From Stutzerimonas stutzeri (GTDB taxonomy: Bacteria; Pseudomonadota; Gammaproteobacteria; Enterobacterales; Pasteurellaceae), in contig CABDVE010000001.1 in the NCBI GenBank assembly GCA_901420285.1, positions 1,240,001-1,304,000 of the forward strand: a stretch of DNA of 64,000 nucleotides, given 5' to 3'. Shown one piece after another: positions 1 through 9,871 of the stretch. Position 1 is the first letter of the stretch. Every line of letters starts with the position of its first letter. The notes below the pieces were generated by a model. That model searched no databases and was not told the DNA's origin. It saw only the letters and a program-made list of their open reading frames with translations. The position numbers and the translations under genes are program-made.

Positions 1-54
1 AGAAAATAGAAGAATTTAATTTATTATCACTAAAGGCCAAGCAATAAAATAAAC

Positions 55-534
55 TTATTCTTCATCAACCACATCCATAAATTCCGCCCCCAGCAATTTA
101 GCCAGATCTTTCGGAGCTAATTCCACACTCAAACCTCGTTTTCCACCGGATACATAAATCGTCTCGAATTCCAATGCGGTGCTGTTTATGAAGGTCTTTA
201 AATGTTTTTTCTGGCCTAGCGGGCTGATTCCGCCCACTAAATAACCGGTGCTTTTTTGTGCGCTCTCTTTATCTGCCATTTCCACTTTTTTTGCGCCGAC
301 AGATTTGGCGGCTTTTTTCAAGCTGAGCATATTGGATGTCGGCAACACGAAACAGGCGAGTTTTTTCTGGTCGCCATTTTCCGCGACAAGTAAGGTTTTA
401 AAAGAACGATGGGGATCGATGCCTAATTTTTCCGCCGCTTCGTCACCGAAATGCGTGTTATGCGGATCATGATCGTAAGTATGCGGAATAAAAGGAACTT
501 TTTGTTTTTTAAGTAAATCAATTGCGGGTGTCAT
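55..534 (-). CDS. ybaK: Cys-tRNA(Pro)/Cys-tRNA(Cys) deacylase YbaK
   Basis: This 159-residue protein is a trans-editing enzyme of the YbaK/EbsC family. It hydrolyses Cys-tRNA(Pro) formed by mistake by prolyl-tRNA synthetase. Visible family marks are the lysine of RSFKTLLV (K46) and the glycine loop VGGISPLG (residues 100-107). The length is that of the H. influenzae homologue. The start ATG has AGGAAA just upstream. It stands alone and diverges from usg. One AATGCGGTGCT repeat at 173-183 encodes Ser-Thr-Ala-Leu in reverse. No clear terminator is visible in the 54 bases beyond the stop. Confidence 0.93.
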   Translation of the reverse strand: MTPAIDLLKKQKVPFIPHTYDHDPHNTHFGDEAAEKLGIDPHRSFKTLLVAENGDQKKLACFVLPTSNMLSLKKAAKSVGAKKVEMADKESAQKSTGYLVGGISPLGQKKHLKTFINSTALEFETIYVSGGKRGLSVELAPKDLAKLLGAEFMDVVDEE

Positions 535-592
535 TTAATTTCCTATCGGTATTTTGTAGAATAATGCGTTTTATTTTACAGCGGAGAAAAAA

Positions 593-1552
593 ATGGACGC
601 AAGTCTAAATATTGCCATTGCAGCGGAGTTTGAATTGGCAGAAAAAATCGTCGAAAGCCTTGAACAAAGCGAATTAAATATCGGTACGCTAGCGATCGTC
701 GAAATTTACCCTTTTGAAGAAGAACAGGGCGTTCGTTTTAACAATCAAAGCGTGATGCAATATTCTTTGCAAGAAATGGATTGGTCAAGGGTCAATTATT
801 TATTGTTTGCAGGCGATATCAAATCTGCCCCTCATATTGCTGCCGCGGCAGAAAACGGTTGTGTGGTGATCGATATGAAAGGTGTATGCGCCGTACTTTC
901 CGATGTTCCGACAGTGGTGCCGGGCATAAATGAAGCAGATTTAGTGGAATTGAGACAGCGTAATATCGTGAGTTTGCCGGATCCGCAAGTCAGTCAGCTT
1001 GCTTTGGCGATTTATCCGGTGTTGCAAAGTGCGAATATCGGTGAGGTTTTTGTTACTTCCTTGCTGCCGGCTTCTTATCAAAACGGGGAAATCGTGAATC
1101 GGCTTGCCGGTCAAACCGCGCGTTTGCTTAACGGTATTCCGTTAGACGAAGGCGAAACACGCTTAGCCTTTGACGTGCAGCCACAAAATGTGCGGGCTTT
1201 GCCGCAGCAACTGCAAAAGATTTTTCCTCAATTGAATGCGGTGCTGTTTCACGCAGTGAATGTTCCGGTGTTTTACGGGTTAGCTCAGAAAGTGACAATA
1301 GTTTCCGATTATGCAATCGATTTTAAACCGCAAGATAACGATAACGCGTTTTTACAGTATCATGAAGATCTTGTGACGCCGGTGACGAATGGTGAAATCG
1401 AAAGTGTGGAAGGGAGGGCAAAATTACATGTTAGCCAGATGAGTGCGTTGGAAAACGGCATGGAATTTTGGACGGTCGCCGACGAACAACGTTTTAACTT
1501 GGCATCGCTTTCGGTGAAATTATTGGAAGCGATTTATCGCAAAGGTTATTAA
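593..1552 (+). CDS. usg: USG-1 protein, aspartate-semialdehyde dehydrogenase-like, probably non-catalytic
   Basis: This 319-residue protein has the overall pattern of aspartate-semialdehyde dehydrogenase and matches E. coli Usg. The N-terminal dinucleotide loop (GATGAVG in true dehydrogenases) is lost; the protein begins LNIAIAAEFELAEKI instead. The catalytic-cysteine region reads LPDPQVSQL with no cysteine, as in E. coli Usg (VPDSLTSQL, from memory). It is therefore unlikely to act as a dehydrogenase and its role is unknown. GGAGA precedes the ATG. It is followed 30 bases later by the purine permease, in the same direction. A repeat copy at 1235-1245 encodes Asn-Ala-Val-Leu. Confidence 0.85.
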   Translation: MDASLNIAIAAEFELAEKIVESLEQSELNIGTLAIVEIYPFEEEQGVRFNNQSVMQYSLQEMDWSRVNYLLFAGDIKSAPHIAAAAENGCVVIDMKGVCAVLSDVPTVVPGINEADLVELRQRNIVSLPDPQVSQLALAIYPVLQSANIGEVFVTSLLPASYQNGEIVNRLAGQTARLLNGIPLDEGETRLAFDVQPQNVRALPQQLQKIFPQLNAVLFHAVNVPVFYGLAQKVTIVSDYAIDFKPQDNDNAFLQYHEDLVTPVTNGEIESVEGRAKLHVSQMSALENGMEFWTVADEQRFNLASLSVKLLEAIYRKGY

Positions 1553-1582
1553 TTTAGGGCTATTAATTTTTAAGGAATCATT

Positions 1583-2878
1583 ATGTTAGAACGACTTTTT
1601 AAATTGCATGCAAAAGGCTCTACCACCAAGACAGAAATTATTGCGGGTATTACGACCTTTTTTACCATGGTTTACATTGTTTTTGTCAACCCGTCCGTAT
1701 TGGGAGACGCGGGTATGGATAAGCAAGTCGTCTTCGTCACCACTTGCTTGATTGCCGGACTCGGTACTATCGCCATGGGGCTGTTCAGTAATTTGCCGAT
1801 TGCTTTAGCGCCGGCCATGGGCTTAAACGCATTTTTTGCTTATGTGGTGGTGGGCAAGCTCGGTTATTCGTGGCAAATCGGTATGGGCACAATTTTTTGG
1901 GGCTCAGTTGGCTTATTCGTATTAACGTTGTTCCAAATTCGTTATTGGTTAATGGCGTCCATTCCGTTGGCGTTACGCGTAGGTATCGGCGCGGGAATCG
2001 GTTTTTTTATCGCGCTGATCGGTTTTAAAAATATGGGGCTTGTAGTAGCCAACCCGGCTACTTTAGTCGCACTCGGTGATTTGCATGATCCGAAAGTACT
2101 GCTTGGTATATTGGGATTTTTCATTATCGTGGTGCTTGCCGCGCGTAATATTTTCTCTGGTGTGTTGATTTCAATCGCCGTCGTCACCGGTTTAGCTTTA
2201 TGGTTGGACGATACAGTCACGTTCCATGGCGTCATTTCGATGCCGCCGGCGTTGGATGCGGTGCTCGGTAAAGTGGACATCGCCGGCGCGTTAGATACCG
2301 CTTTGCTCGGTATTATTTTCTCTTTCTTGCTGGTCAACCTGTTCGACTCTTCCGGTACGTTGCTTGGCGTAACAGACAAAGCGGGCATCAGTGACGAAAA
2401 AGGACGTTTCCCAAAAATGAAACAAGCGCTTTTCGTGGATAGCATTAGTGCCGTGGGCGGTTCGTATATTGGCACATCCGCCATCAGCACTTACATCGAA
2501 AGCGGCGCCGGTGTTTCTGTCGGCGGGCGCACCGGTTTAACGGCAGTTACCGTCGGCGTGTTATTTTTGCTTACTATTTTCTTCTCGCCGCTTGCCGGTG
2601 TGGTTCCGGCTTACGCCACCGCCGGCGCATTGGTTTATGTAGGGATTTTAATGGCATCCAGCCTGATCCGCGTGCAATGGGACGATTTAACCGAAGCCAC
2701 GCCGGCATTTATCACTGCCGCTATGATGCCGTTTACTTATTCCATTACGGAAGGCATCGCGTTTGGTTTTATCAGCTATTGCATTATGAAAATTTGCACC
2801 GGCCGCATTAAAGAAATCAATGCCCCGGTTTGGGTCGTGTCGATTTTATTTATTGCGAAATTTGTTTGGGTTGGTTAA
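1583..2878 (+). CDS. NCS2-family purine (adenine/guanine/hypoxanthine) permease
   Basis: This 431-residue inner-membrane transporter belongs to the AzgA-like branch of the NCS2 family, which takes up purine bases by proton symport. It begins in the family manner (TEIIAGITTFFTMVYIVFVNP) and has a dozen or more hydrophobic segments. The conserved block LVNLFDSSGTLLGV lies near residue 255 and the SAISTYIESGAGVSVGGRTG region near residue 300. Length is normal. AAGGAA lies before the ATG. A hairpin terminator follows. The exact substrate (adenine versus guanine/hypoxanthine) cannot be read from the sequence. Confidence 0.9.
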   Translation: MLERLFKLHAKGSTTKTEIIAGITTFFTMVYIVFVNPSVLGDAGMDKQVVFVTTCLIAGLGTIAMGLFSNLPIALAPAMGLNAFFAYVVVGKLGYSWQIGMGTIFWGSVGLFVLTLFQIRYWLMASIPLALRVGIGAGIGFFIALIGFKNMGLVVANPATLVALGDLHDPKVLLGILGFFIIVVLAARNIFSGVLISIAVVTGLALWLDDTVTFHGVISMPPALDAVLGKVDIAGALDTALLGIIFSFLLVNLFDSSGTLLGVTDKAGISDEKGRFPKMKQALFVDSISAVGGSYIGTSAISTYIESGAGVSVGGRTGLTAVTVGVLFLLTIFFSPLAGVVPAYATAGALVYVGILMASSLIRVQWDDLTEATPAFITAAMMPFTYSITEGIAFGFISYCIMKICTGRIKEINAPVWVVSILFIAKFVWVG

Positions 2879-2895
2879 AACGGATTTAAATTCAG

Positions 2896-2931
2896 AATAA
2901 AGGAAAGTCTGCGGGCTTTCCTTTATTATTG
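2896..2931 (+). terminator. Rho-independent terminator after the purine permease
   Basis: AATAAAGGAAAG (2896-2907) pairs with CTTTCCTTTATT (2916-2927) around a short GC-rich loop, 18 bases after the permease stop. The stem end is T-rich. Confidence 0.75.
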
Positions 2932-2985
2932 GCTTTTGTTTGTGTTAGACTTTCACCGTTTTTACAGAATCAATAAGGAGATCCG

Positions 2986-3342
2986 ATGCAAAATATTCTA
3001 TTTATCATTCATTCCGCGCCTTATGGTGACGAACATTTTTTTAGCGCATTACGTCTTGCGCTACAAATTCAAGAGCAACACAAAAATGCGGTGAATTTGA
3101 AGCTATTTTTAATGTCCGATGCGGTGCTCGGCGGACTAGCAAAACAAAATCCCGGCGAAGGCTATCATTTACAGCAAATGTTGGAAATTTTAACGGCGCA
3201 AGGGGCCACGGTGAAACTTTGTAAAACCTGCACCAATGCACGCGGTCTCACCGAATTGCCGTTAGCGGAAGGCGTCGAAATCGGCACACTGATTGAACTT
3301 GCCGATTGGACGGTGGAAGCGGATAAGGTAATTAACTTTTAA
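2986..3342 (+). CDS. ychN: DsrE-family protein YchN
   Basis: This 118-residue protein belongs to the DsrE/DsrF sulfur-relay fold and aligns almost end to end with E. coli YchN (APYG, LRLAL, FLMSDAV, NPGEGYHLQQMLEIL, VKLCKTC, GVEIGTL). Cys78 in KLCKTC is the conserved candidate sulfur-handling residue. Its precise cellular role is not established. AAGGAG lies before the ATG. It is a single-gene unit with its own terminator. Confidence 0.9.
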   Translation: MQNILFIIHSAPYGDEHFFSALRLALQIQEQHKNAVNLKLFLMSDAVLGGLAKQNPGEGYHLQQMLEILTAQGATVKLCKTCTNARGLTELPLAEGVEIGTLIELADWTVEADKVINF

Positions 3343-3350
3343 TAAACAAA

Positions 3351-3382
3351 AATGGCTTACGCAAGGTAAGCCATTATTTTTT
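3351..3382 (+). terminator. Rho-independent terminator after ychN
   Basis: AATGGCTTAC (3351-3360) and GTAAGCCATT (3366-3375) form a perfect 10-bp stem with a 5-base loop, followed by ATTTTTT. Confidence 0.88.
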
Positions 3383-3519
3383 CTGAATAGATTCATTCCA
3401 CTTCTTTATGGCAGCCTGTGCCAATGAAATAAGGCTTGGTAATAAAATCACCTTAATACATAGCTAAAATAGCCGTTAACTTCTAAAATAAACGCACTTA
3501 TTTTCTAACCCTAAAAACC

Positions 3520-6500
3520 ATGACAAATCCCATTCCGCTTAACCCGGTCACATTACCATTAAATCAAGTAAATTTAATTGAAGCCTCAGCCGGCACAGGA
3601 AAAACCTACACTATCGGTTCGCTTTATCTTCGACTTTTGTTACAAGCCGGCGAGCCTCGATTCGTTCGTCCATTAAACGTGGAAGAAATTTTGGTGGTGA
3701 CCTTTACGGAAATGGCGACGGAAGAATTAAAACAAAAAATCCGCGAACGCCTTACCGATGCCATTCGGAAACTTTCCGCTTATGCGCAAGATAAGGACGA
3801 ATCCGTCTTTGCCAATGACGCGTTTCTTGCCGATTTGCATAAAACCCTCGACGATCTACCGCTTGCCATTCGACGTTTAAAACTTGCCGAACAAAATATG
3901 GATCTTGCTGCAATTTTTACCATTCACGGTTTCTGTCGTCGTATGCTAATGCAATATGCGTTCAATTCCGGTGTGCATTTCAATTTGGAATTAGTCAAAG
4001 ATCAGTCGGATTTGCTTAAACAATTTGCCAACGAATTTTGGCGCGAGCATTTTTATCCGCAACCCTTTGCCATTGCGAATTTTATCGCCGCCGAATTGGG
4101 TTCACCCGATGCGGTGCTGGCGCTGTTGAAGTCGGATTTGGGGCGGGATCTGTGGGTAGATACGGATTATCACGAAGCCTTATCCTTATCGACCGATGAA
4201 TTTTTGCGCCAATATCTTGGCGGAGAACTTGCCGCCGTGCAAGAAATCAAGCAATTATGGGCTTCCAATGCGGTGCTCATTGGCGATCTCATTTTTGCCG
4301 AACTCAATAAAAATTATTCCAAAGGCGTAAAAAAATCGCTTAATCGTAAAATTTATCAAGCCAAGCGCACGCAAAATTGGCTCACGCAAATTAATCAATG
4401 GGCGGAAAATCCACACGATTATGTCGTGCACGATAAATTGCGCGGCTATTTCGTGCAATCCGCTTTCGCACAACATGCAGAAGAAGGCGCGGTGCCTTTG
4501 ACTGCACCGATTTTCAGCGAACTGGAAACGCGCGTCAAGGCACTGCTTGAGCCCGATTTATTGCGCAAATTGATCCTTTATCATTATCGCCAAGGCATTC
4601 GACAAAAACTGTTTGAACACAAGCGCAATCATCAAGAAAAATCTTTCGATGATTTGCTACGTTTGTTATTTGAGGCTTTGCAAAGTGAACGGGGGGAACA
4701 ATTAGCGGAAATGATCCGGTTCCAATATCCTTTTGCCATGATCGACGAATTTCAGGATACGGATGCGCAACAGTATGCCATTTTTTCTAAAATCTATCGC
4801 GAAAATTCGGCGGAAAACAGCGGCTTTATTATGATTGGCGATCCGAAGCAGGCGATTTATCGTTTTCGCGGTGCAGATATTTTCACTTATTTCAAAGCCG
4901 CCGAGCAGGCGGACGAACGGTTTAATTTAACTAAAAATTATCGTTCCGAACAAAATGTAGTGAACGGTGTAAACGCGCTATTCGGTTTTTCGTCGTCGCC
5001 TTTTGTTTATGACGATATCGAGTTTTCGCCGGTGGATGCGCGCGAAGATCATCGTCGATTTTATTTGCAAGGCGAACGTGAGCCCGCCTATCGATTTTAT
5101 TTAACCTCGGACTCCCTCGATAGCACCGCATTGGCGCGCAGCTGTGCCGTTTCGATTCAGCATTGGTTGAAAAGTGCGGCGCAAAAGCAAGCATTTTTTC
5201 AATGCGGCGACGATATTAAACCTTTGCAAGCGGCAGATATTGCCGTGTTGGTGCGCGATAAAAACGAAGCGGCCTTAGTGAAAAACGAATTGCAGCAATT
5301 AGGCATTGCCTCCGTTTATTTATCAGATCAAAGTAGCGTATTTGATAGCCTCGTCGCGAAGGAATTGGTATTTGTGTTGAAAGCCTGTTTGCAAGTCACC
5401 GAACGATCGATTTTAAATGCCATCGCCACGGCATTATTCGGCCTAAATGCGGCGGAAATTCACCAAATTCGGCATTCGGAACAAGATTGGCAACGCTGGG
5501 CGGATAGTTTTGCTCGCTATCAACAAACTTGGCAATATCAGGGCGTGTTGCCGATGTTGCATCAATTATTATTGGAACAAAGCATTGCCGAACGTTTGTT
5601 AAGTCGGCCAACGGGCGAACGGGATTTAACGGATTTTTTACATTTGGCGGAAATTTTACAACAAGCGGCAATCTTAAATGACAGTGAAGCTGCGCTAGTT
5701 AATTGGCTCGAACGACAAATTCAAGGCGAGGGCAGACAGGAAGCGCAAATTCGGTTAGAAAGCGAACGTCAATTAATCAAAATTGTGACAATACACAAAT
5801 CCAAAGGGCTGGAATACGATTTGGTATGGTTGCCGTTTCTAGCTGTACCGAGCCGTGATCCGGGCAAAGCGAACAATAAAACCAAAGACTTCAATCTTTA
5901 TTATTCCGCAACGCAAGACGCGATTTTGTGGGATATGCAAAATCGCCATTCGGCGGAATTGTACCGCGAATCTTTCGCCGAAGAACTGCGTTTGCTGTAT
6001 GTGGCGTTGACCCGTGCGAAATATCAAATGGCGTTTGCCTTGCCGACGCAGTTTGAGAAAAAATGGAACCCGTTGCTTTATGTGTTAACACAAGGTGAAA
6101 TCGGCGAGGCTTCGGATTTACCGCAAGCATATGCCGCTGAGCCGTTGCTTGAGGCGTTTAAAGCGCGGATGCCAAGCGTGCAAATTAGTGCGGCCGAAAG
6201 TTTAGTAAAACTGCCACCGTTAGCTTTATCCGAACAACAAGAAACGTTGTGCGTGGCGCAATTTCACGGTGAAATCGAGCAAAATTGGCACGTCACCAGT
6301 TTTACCGCCATTGAACGGGCTCATCGTTGGCAAAATGACTTTGCTGAAAGTAACGTGCTGGATGAAAATACATCGAAAAGCGCTATGGTTTTTGATGAGG
6401 CAAAAGATTACGACGGGCAAATTGAATCGGAAACTTTGCCGAATTCACTTGCGGTTTCTTCTGAATCAAGAACGGAACCGAGTGGTTTAGATTTACCGCA

Positions 6501-7173
6501 CGGTACGCAAACCGGCACGTTATTGCATCGCTATTTGGAAAAAAATGATTTTGGTGCGTTAGCTGATAAAACCGCGCTTGAAAAACTTTGCCAAGATTTG
6601 CAGTTGGATGAAGCTTTTGTGACACCGTTACAAAAATGGTTTGAGCAAATTGCATACACGCCTTTTTCGACGGATCCGACGCTCTATCTTGCCGCTTTGG
6701 CCGCGCAAGATTGTATTAAAGAAATGCCATTTTATTTGGCGATTCGTGAGCATTTTAAGGTTGCCGATTTTAACCGAGCGCTGCAAGCCCATCACCATTT
6801 GCCAAGCGAACCATTGCGATTTGACGATATTCAAGGCATGTTGCGTGGCACCATCGATTTGGTTTTTCGTCATCAAGGCAAATATTATTTGCTGGATTAC
6901 AAATCTAATTTCCTCGGTGAAAATACGGCGGATTACGCGCCGTCGGCATTGCAAAAAGCCATGTTACATCATCATTACGATTGGCAATATTTGCTGTATT
7001 GCTTGGCGTTACACCGTTATTTGAAACGTGTCGATCGTGATTATGATTACGAACGCGATTTTGGCGGCGTATTTTATTTGTTCTTGCGCGGTATGAATGG
7101 TGAAGCTCAATCCGGCGTGTTTTTTGATCGCCCGAGCGTGCAATTGATGCAAGCTATAGAGGAGGCGTTTTAA
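3520..7173 (+). CDS. recB: Exodeoxyribonuclease V beta subunit RecB
   Basis: This is the 1217-residue 3'-5' helicase and nuclease subunit of RecBCD, which repairs double-strand breaks and degrades linear DNA. The helicase motifs are complete: Walker A EASAGTGKT (about 22-30), TIHGFCRRML, DEFQDTDAQQ, GDPKQAIYRFRGAD, TIHKSKGLEYDLVWLPF and LLYVALTRAK. The C-terminal nuclease keeps GTLLHRYLE (about 1000), GTIDLVF (about 1110) and LDYKSN (about 1125). Length is slightly above the usual 1180-1210. No Shine-Dalgarno is visible before the ATG. The stop overlaps recD by one base. recC is not adjacent, as in H. influenzae. Repeat copies lie at 4268-4278 and 5122-5132. Confidence 0.96.
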   Translation: MTNPIPLNPVTLPLNQVNLIEASAGTGKTYTIGSLYLRLLLQAGEPRFVRPLNVEEILVVTFTEMATEELKQKIRERLTDAIRKLSAYAQDKDESVFANDAFLADLHKTLDDLPLAIRRLKLAEQNMDLAAIFTIHGFCRRMLMQYAFNSGVHFNLELVKDQSDLLKQFANEFWREHFYPQPFAIANFIAAELGSPDAVLALLKSDLGRDLWVDTDYHEALSLSTDEFLRQYLGGELAAVQEIKQLWASNAVLIGDLIFAELNKNYSKGVKKSLNRKIYQAKRTQNWLTQINQWAENPHDYVVHDKLRGYFVQSAFAQHAEEGAVPLTAPIFSELETRVKALLEPDLLRKLILYHYRQGIRQKLFEHKRNHQEKSFDDLLRLLFEALQSERGEQLAEMIRFQYPFAMIDEFQDTDAQQYAIFSKIYRENSAENSGFIMIGDPKQAIYRFRGADIFTYFKAAEQADERFNLTKNYRSEQNVVNGVNALFGFSSSPFVYDDIEFSPVDAREDHRRFYLQGEREPAYRFYLTSDSLDSTALARSCAVSIQHWLKSAAQKQAFFQCGDDIKPLQAADIAVLVRDKNEAALVKNELQQLGIASVYLSDQSSVFDSLVAKELVFVLKACLQVTERSILNAIATALFGLNAAEIHQIRHSEQDWQRWADSFARYQQTWQYQGVLPMLHQLLLEQSIAERLLSRPTGERDLTDFLHLAEILQQAAILNDSEAALVNWLERQIQGEGRQEAQIRLESERQLIKIVTIHKSKGLEYDLVWLPFLAVPSRDPGKANNKTKDFNLYYSATQDAILWDMQNRHSAELYRESFAEELRLLYVALTRAKYQMAFALPTQFEKKWNPLLYVLTQGEIGEASDLPQAYAAEPLLEAFKARMPSVQISAAESLVKLPPLALSEQQETLCVAQFHGEIEQNWHVTSFTAIERAHRWQNDFAESNVLDENTSKSAMVFDEAKDYDGQIESETLPNSLAVSSESRTEPSGLDLPHGTQTGTLLHRYLEKNDFGALADKTALEKLCQDLQLDEAFVTPLQKWFEQIAYTPFSTDPTLYLAALAAQDCIKEMPFYLAIREHFKVADFNRALQAHHHLPSEPLRFDDIQGMLRGTIDLVFRHQGKYYLLDYKSNFLGENTADYAPSALQKAMLHHHYDWQYLLYCLALHRYLKRVDRDYDYERDFGGVFYLFLRGMNGEAQSGVFFDRPSVQLMQAIEEAF

Positions 7174-9134
7174 TGTTAAGCCTGTTAAAAGAACTGAACG
7201 AACGGAACATTATCAGTCACGGCGATTATTATTTCGCCAAATTGATTGCCGATAAACAACCGACGGACTTACCGGAACCGGTAAAAAATTTGGCGATTTT
7301 ACTCGCTGCCCTGTGCAGTTGGCATTACGCGCAAGGCAATACCTGTATCCTGTTGGAACCGGCGTTAGCGGGCAATTTGTTCGGTTTGGCCTATCGCGTT
7401 ACGGAACGGAATTATCTGCTCGATATTCAGCATCGCATTTGGCACCGCATTGAAACCTTGCCGGTTGAGCAATGGCAAAAGCGGCTGCGTGGTCATCCGG
7501 CGTTTACTGAAGATCCTCTTGTGAATGCTGCGCCCTTGGCGTTTCAATTCGACGCGTTGTATTTTTATCGCGCTTGGCAAGATGAATATCGCATCGCGCA
7601 ATATATAAAAAACGCCTTGAAAAGCGAGCCCCGTTTGCCTTTTTCTGTACCGCAAATTCGCGAAAAATTAGCGGCTTATTTCCCGCAATCTGATTTTTCC
7701 GCAACAACAAATATTATTGATTGGCAAAAAGTCGCGGTGGCTACGGCGATTAAAAGCCCGTTTTGCGTAATTACCGGCGGCCCTGGCACCGGTAAAACGA
7801 CCACGGTAACCCGTTTGTTGTTGGTGTTGCAGGAATTGTATCAACATCAATTGCATATCAAATTGGTGGCACCGACGGGCAAAGCAGCCTCGCGTTTAGA
7901 AGAATCAGTGCAAAGTGCCTTGCGTTTTTTAAGCCGCCAAATGGCGTTGCCTGAGGCGTTAGTGCAATCTGTACCGCAAAACGCATCGACTTTACACAGT
8001 TTGCTCGGCATTAATGCATTTAACGACAATACGCATCATAACGCGCGTAATCCGTTGCAATTAGATGTGTTGGTGGTGGACGAAACTTCGATGATTGATT
8101 TGCCGTTAATGGCGAAATTGATTAACGCATTAAAACCCGAAACACGCTTAATTTTATTGGGCGACCAAGCACAATTAGCTTCCGTAGAAGCCGGTGCGGT
8201 GCTCGGCGAATTGGCGCAGTGGCGTCATCAACCTTACAGCCGTGCGCAGGCAGATTATTTGCGCGAAACCAGCGGTTATACGGTGCCAAGCACGGAAAAT
8301 GCGAATCTGTTGCGCGATGCTTTATGCCATCTTACGTTTAGTCGCCGTTTTGATAAAAATTCCGGCATCGGCAAATTAGCCGAGCAGATTCAGCGCGGCG
8401 CAGCAGAAGAAAGCCTCGAATTATTCGGACAATATCCGGAATTGCATTTTCAGGCTTTCAATACGGAAAATGAGGCCGAATTGGTGCGGCGGGTGGTGCA
8501 AAGTGCGGTGCAAAATTATCGTGTTTTTTTAACGCAATTGCGTCGTTTACAGTTGGAAAAGCGGGACTTTAATGCACTTAATCAGGAAGGCGAAAGTTAT
8601 GCGGAAGCGATTCAAGCGCTGTTTAATTCGACAAGATTTTTGACTGCGCTGCGCAGCACCGCATTGGGCGTAGAAAATCTTAATCGGGAAATCGCATTGG
8701 CGTTGCGTGGCGAAAATTTACTGCGATTTCGCCACGAACAAGATTGGTATATCGGCAAGCCGATTATGATTACGCAAAACGATCATAATGTGCGCTTGTA
8801 TAACGGCGACATTGGCTTGTGTTTGGCGCATGGCAAAGTGTGGTTTGGCAAGCGTGAAGTGCCGACCAGTCGCATTCCGGCGCATGAACCGGCGTTTATG
8901 ATGACGATTCATAAATCCCAGGGTTCGGAATTTGAGCACGCGTTAATGGTGCTGCCGACGGAACCGAATCCTGTATTATCGCGCGAATTAGTGTTTACCG
9001 GCGTGACTCGCGCGAAACAACGCCTCACCGTTTTCGCCGACGAAAAAATCTGGAAAATGGCACTGTGTCAAACGGTAAAACGGCAAAGCGGATTAGGAAA
9101 ATTATTAGAACGGTTAATCTCAATGGATGATTAA
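7173..9134 (+). CDS. recD: Exodeoxyribonuclease V alpha subunit RecD
   Basis: This 653-residue protein is the 5'-3' helicase subunit of RecBCD. It has a RecB-interacting N-terminus, Walker A GGPGTGKTTT (about residue 203), VVDETSMIDL (Walker B), LLGDQAQLASVEAG, and the C-terminal motifs MMTIHKSQGSEFEHALMVLP and VFTGVTRAK. Its ATG uses the last base of the recB stop (TAATG), with GAGGAGG just upstream inside recB, so the two are translationally coupled. A repeat copy at 8655-8665 encodes Ser-Thr-Ala-Leu. Confidence 0.96.
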   Translation: MLSLLKELNERNIISHGDYYFAKLIADKQPTDLPEPVKNLAILLAALCSWHYAQGNTCILLEPALAGNLFGLAYRVTERNYLLDIQHRIWHRIETLPVEQWQKRLRGHPAFTEDPLVNAAPLAFQFDALYFYRAWQDEYRIAQYIKNALKSEPRLPFSVPQIREKLAAYFPQSDFSATTNIIDWQKVAVATAIKSPFCVITGGPGTGKTTTVTRLLLVLQELYQHQLHIKLVAPTGKAASRLEESVQSALRFLSRQMALPEALVQSVPQNASTLHSLLGINAFNDNTHHNARNPLQLDVLVVDETSMIDLPLMAKLINALKPETRLILLGDQAQLASVEAGAVLGELAQWRHQPYSRAQADYLRETSGYTVPSTENANLLRDALCHLTFSRRFDKNSGIGKLAEQIQRGAAEESLELFGQYPELHFQAFNTENEAELVRRVVQSAVQNYRVFLTQLRRLQLEKRDFNALNQEGESYAEAIQALFNSTRFLTALRSTALGVENLNREIALALRGENLLRFRHEQDWYIGKPIMITQNDHNVRLYNGDIGLCLAHGKVWFGKREVPTSRIPAHEPAFMMTIHKSQGSEFEHALMVLPTEPNPVLSRELVFTGVTRAKQRLTVFADEKIWKMALCQTVKRQSGLGKLLERLISMDD

Positions 9135-9186
9135 AACAGCACCGCATTGAAACCCCGTATATGGCGGCTTTCAATGCGGTGCTGTT
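9135..9186. repeat. AATGCGGTGCT hairpin 1 (after recD)
   Basis: A perfect 18-bp inverted repeat: AACAGCACCGCATTGAAA (9135-9152) and its complement (9169-9186), around a 16-base loop CCCCGTATATGGCGGC. It begins directly after the recD stop, so it can act as its terminator, though the T-run is short. The loop is the same as in the copy at 10222-10276. Confidence 0.9.
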
Positions 9187-9347
9187 AGGAGACTTCAATT
9201 CGTTTTGTGTTTAACCCGATATCTACGCGGGCCGAGGCAAATAAAAGGATTAGCCGGCTTAATGTGATTCTTCAGCGTTGTTTTACTTGACGAGAGAACG
9301 CATCCATAGATTCTGAAAGGAAGTGATAGAAGTTAAACAGAAGCGAT

Positions 9348-9376
9348 AAAAAACCTACCGGCCGGTAGGTTTTTTT
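9348..9376. terminator. Terminator after dps (symmetrical)
   Basis: A self-complementary sequence: ACCTACC (9353-9359) and GGTAGGT (9364-9370), with A-runs on the left and T-runs on the right. It works for dps on the minus strand, whose stop is 12 bases away, and could also stop plus-strand transcripts. Confidence 0.85.
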
Positions 9377-9388
9377 ATTTTACAAGCA

Positions 9389-9871
9389 TTAAGCGTGGCA
9401 AGTTTGACAAGCGGCTTGGAACATCCAGACAAGTTTTTCTTGTTCTTTAATGTAGTCGCTCATTTGAGAGTTCGTCCCTTCATCGCCTGCTTCACCGGCA
9501 AGTTCAAGAATTTCACGTTGTTGTTCAAGTAATACTTTTAAACCCGCTAAGGTGCCCGATAAACAGTCCTGTGCGCTGCTTACCGCGATTTCTTCTTTAA
9601 TACGTGATGCTTTTAAATATTGGCTGTAAGCATTATTCGGCGTGTAACCTAAGGTTAAGATACGTTCGGCCACTTCATCCACTTTATTGATTAAATCCGT
9701 GTAGATTTCCTCAAATTTAGCGTGTAATTCAAAGAAGTTTACGCCTTTAATATTCCAGTGATAACCGCGCACGTTGGTGTAGAAAACTTGGTAAGTTGCA
9801 AGAAGATCGTTTAATTTGCCCGCAAGTTCTGCAGATTGTGCTTTATCTAGTCCGATAGATGTTTTTGACAT
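9389..9871 (-). CDS. dps: Dps-family DNA-binding ferritin-like protein
   Basis: This 160-residue protein is a mini-ferritin that stores iron and protects DNA in starvation or oxidative stress. Ferroxidase ligands stand at the family spacing: H38 (GYHWN), H50 (FELHAKF), D65 and E69 (DEVAE). The start chosen is the ATG at 9871. A longer frame begins at 9886, but its codons contain the Shine-Dalgarno GGAGGAA that serves 9871. The C-terminus ends CQTCHA, two cysteines and a histidine that are not a general Dps feature. Single gene with its own terminator. Confidence 0.92.
   Translation of the reverse strand: MSKTSIGLDKAQSAELAGKLNDLLATYQVFYTNVRGYHWNIKGVNFFELHAKFEEIYTDLINKVDEVAERILTLGYTPNNAYSQYLKASRIKEEIAVSSAQDCLSGTLAGLKVLLEQQREILELAGEAGDEGTNSQMSDYIKEQEKLVWMFQAACQTCHA

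Noticed and set aside
1942-2490. A 182-codon minus-strand frame within the purine permease
   Set aside because: It is antisense to a clear membrane transporter and has no ribosome-binding site or family resemblance.
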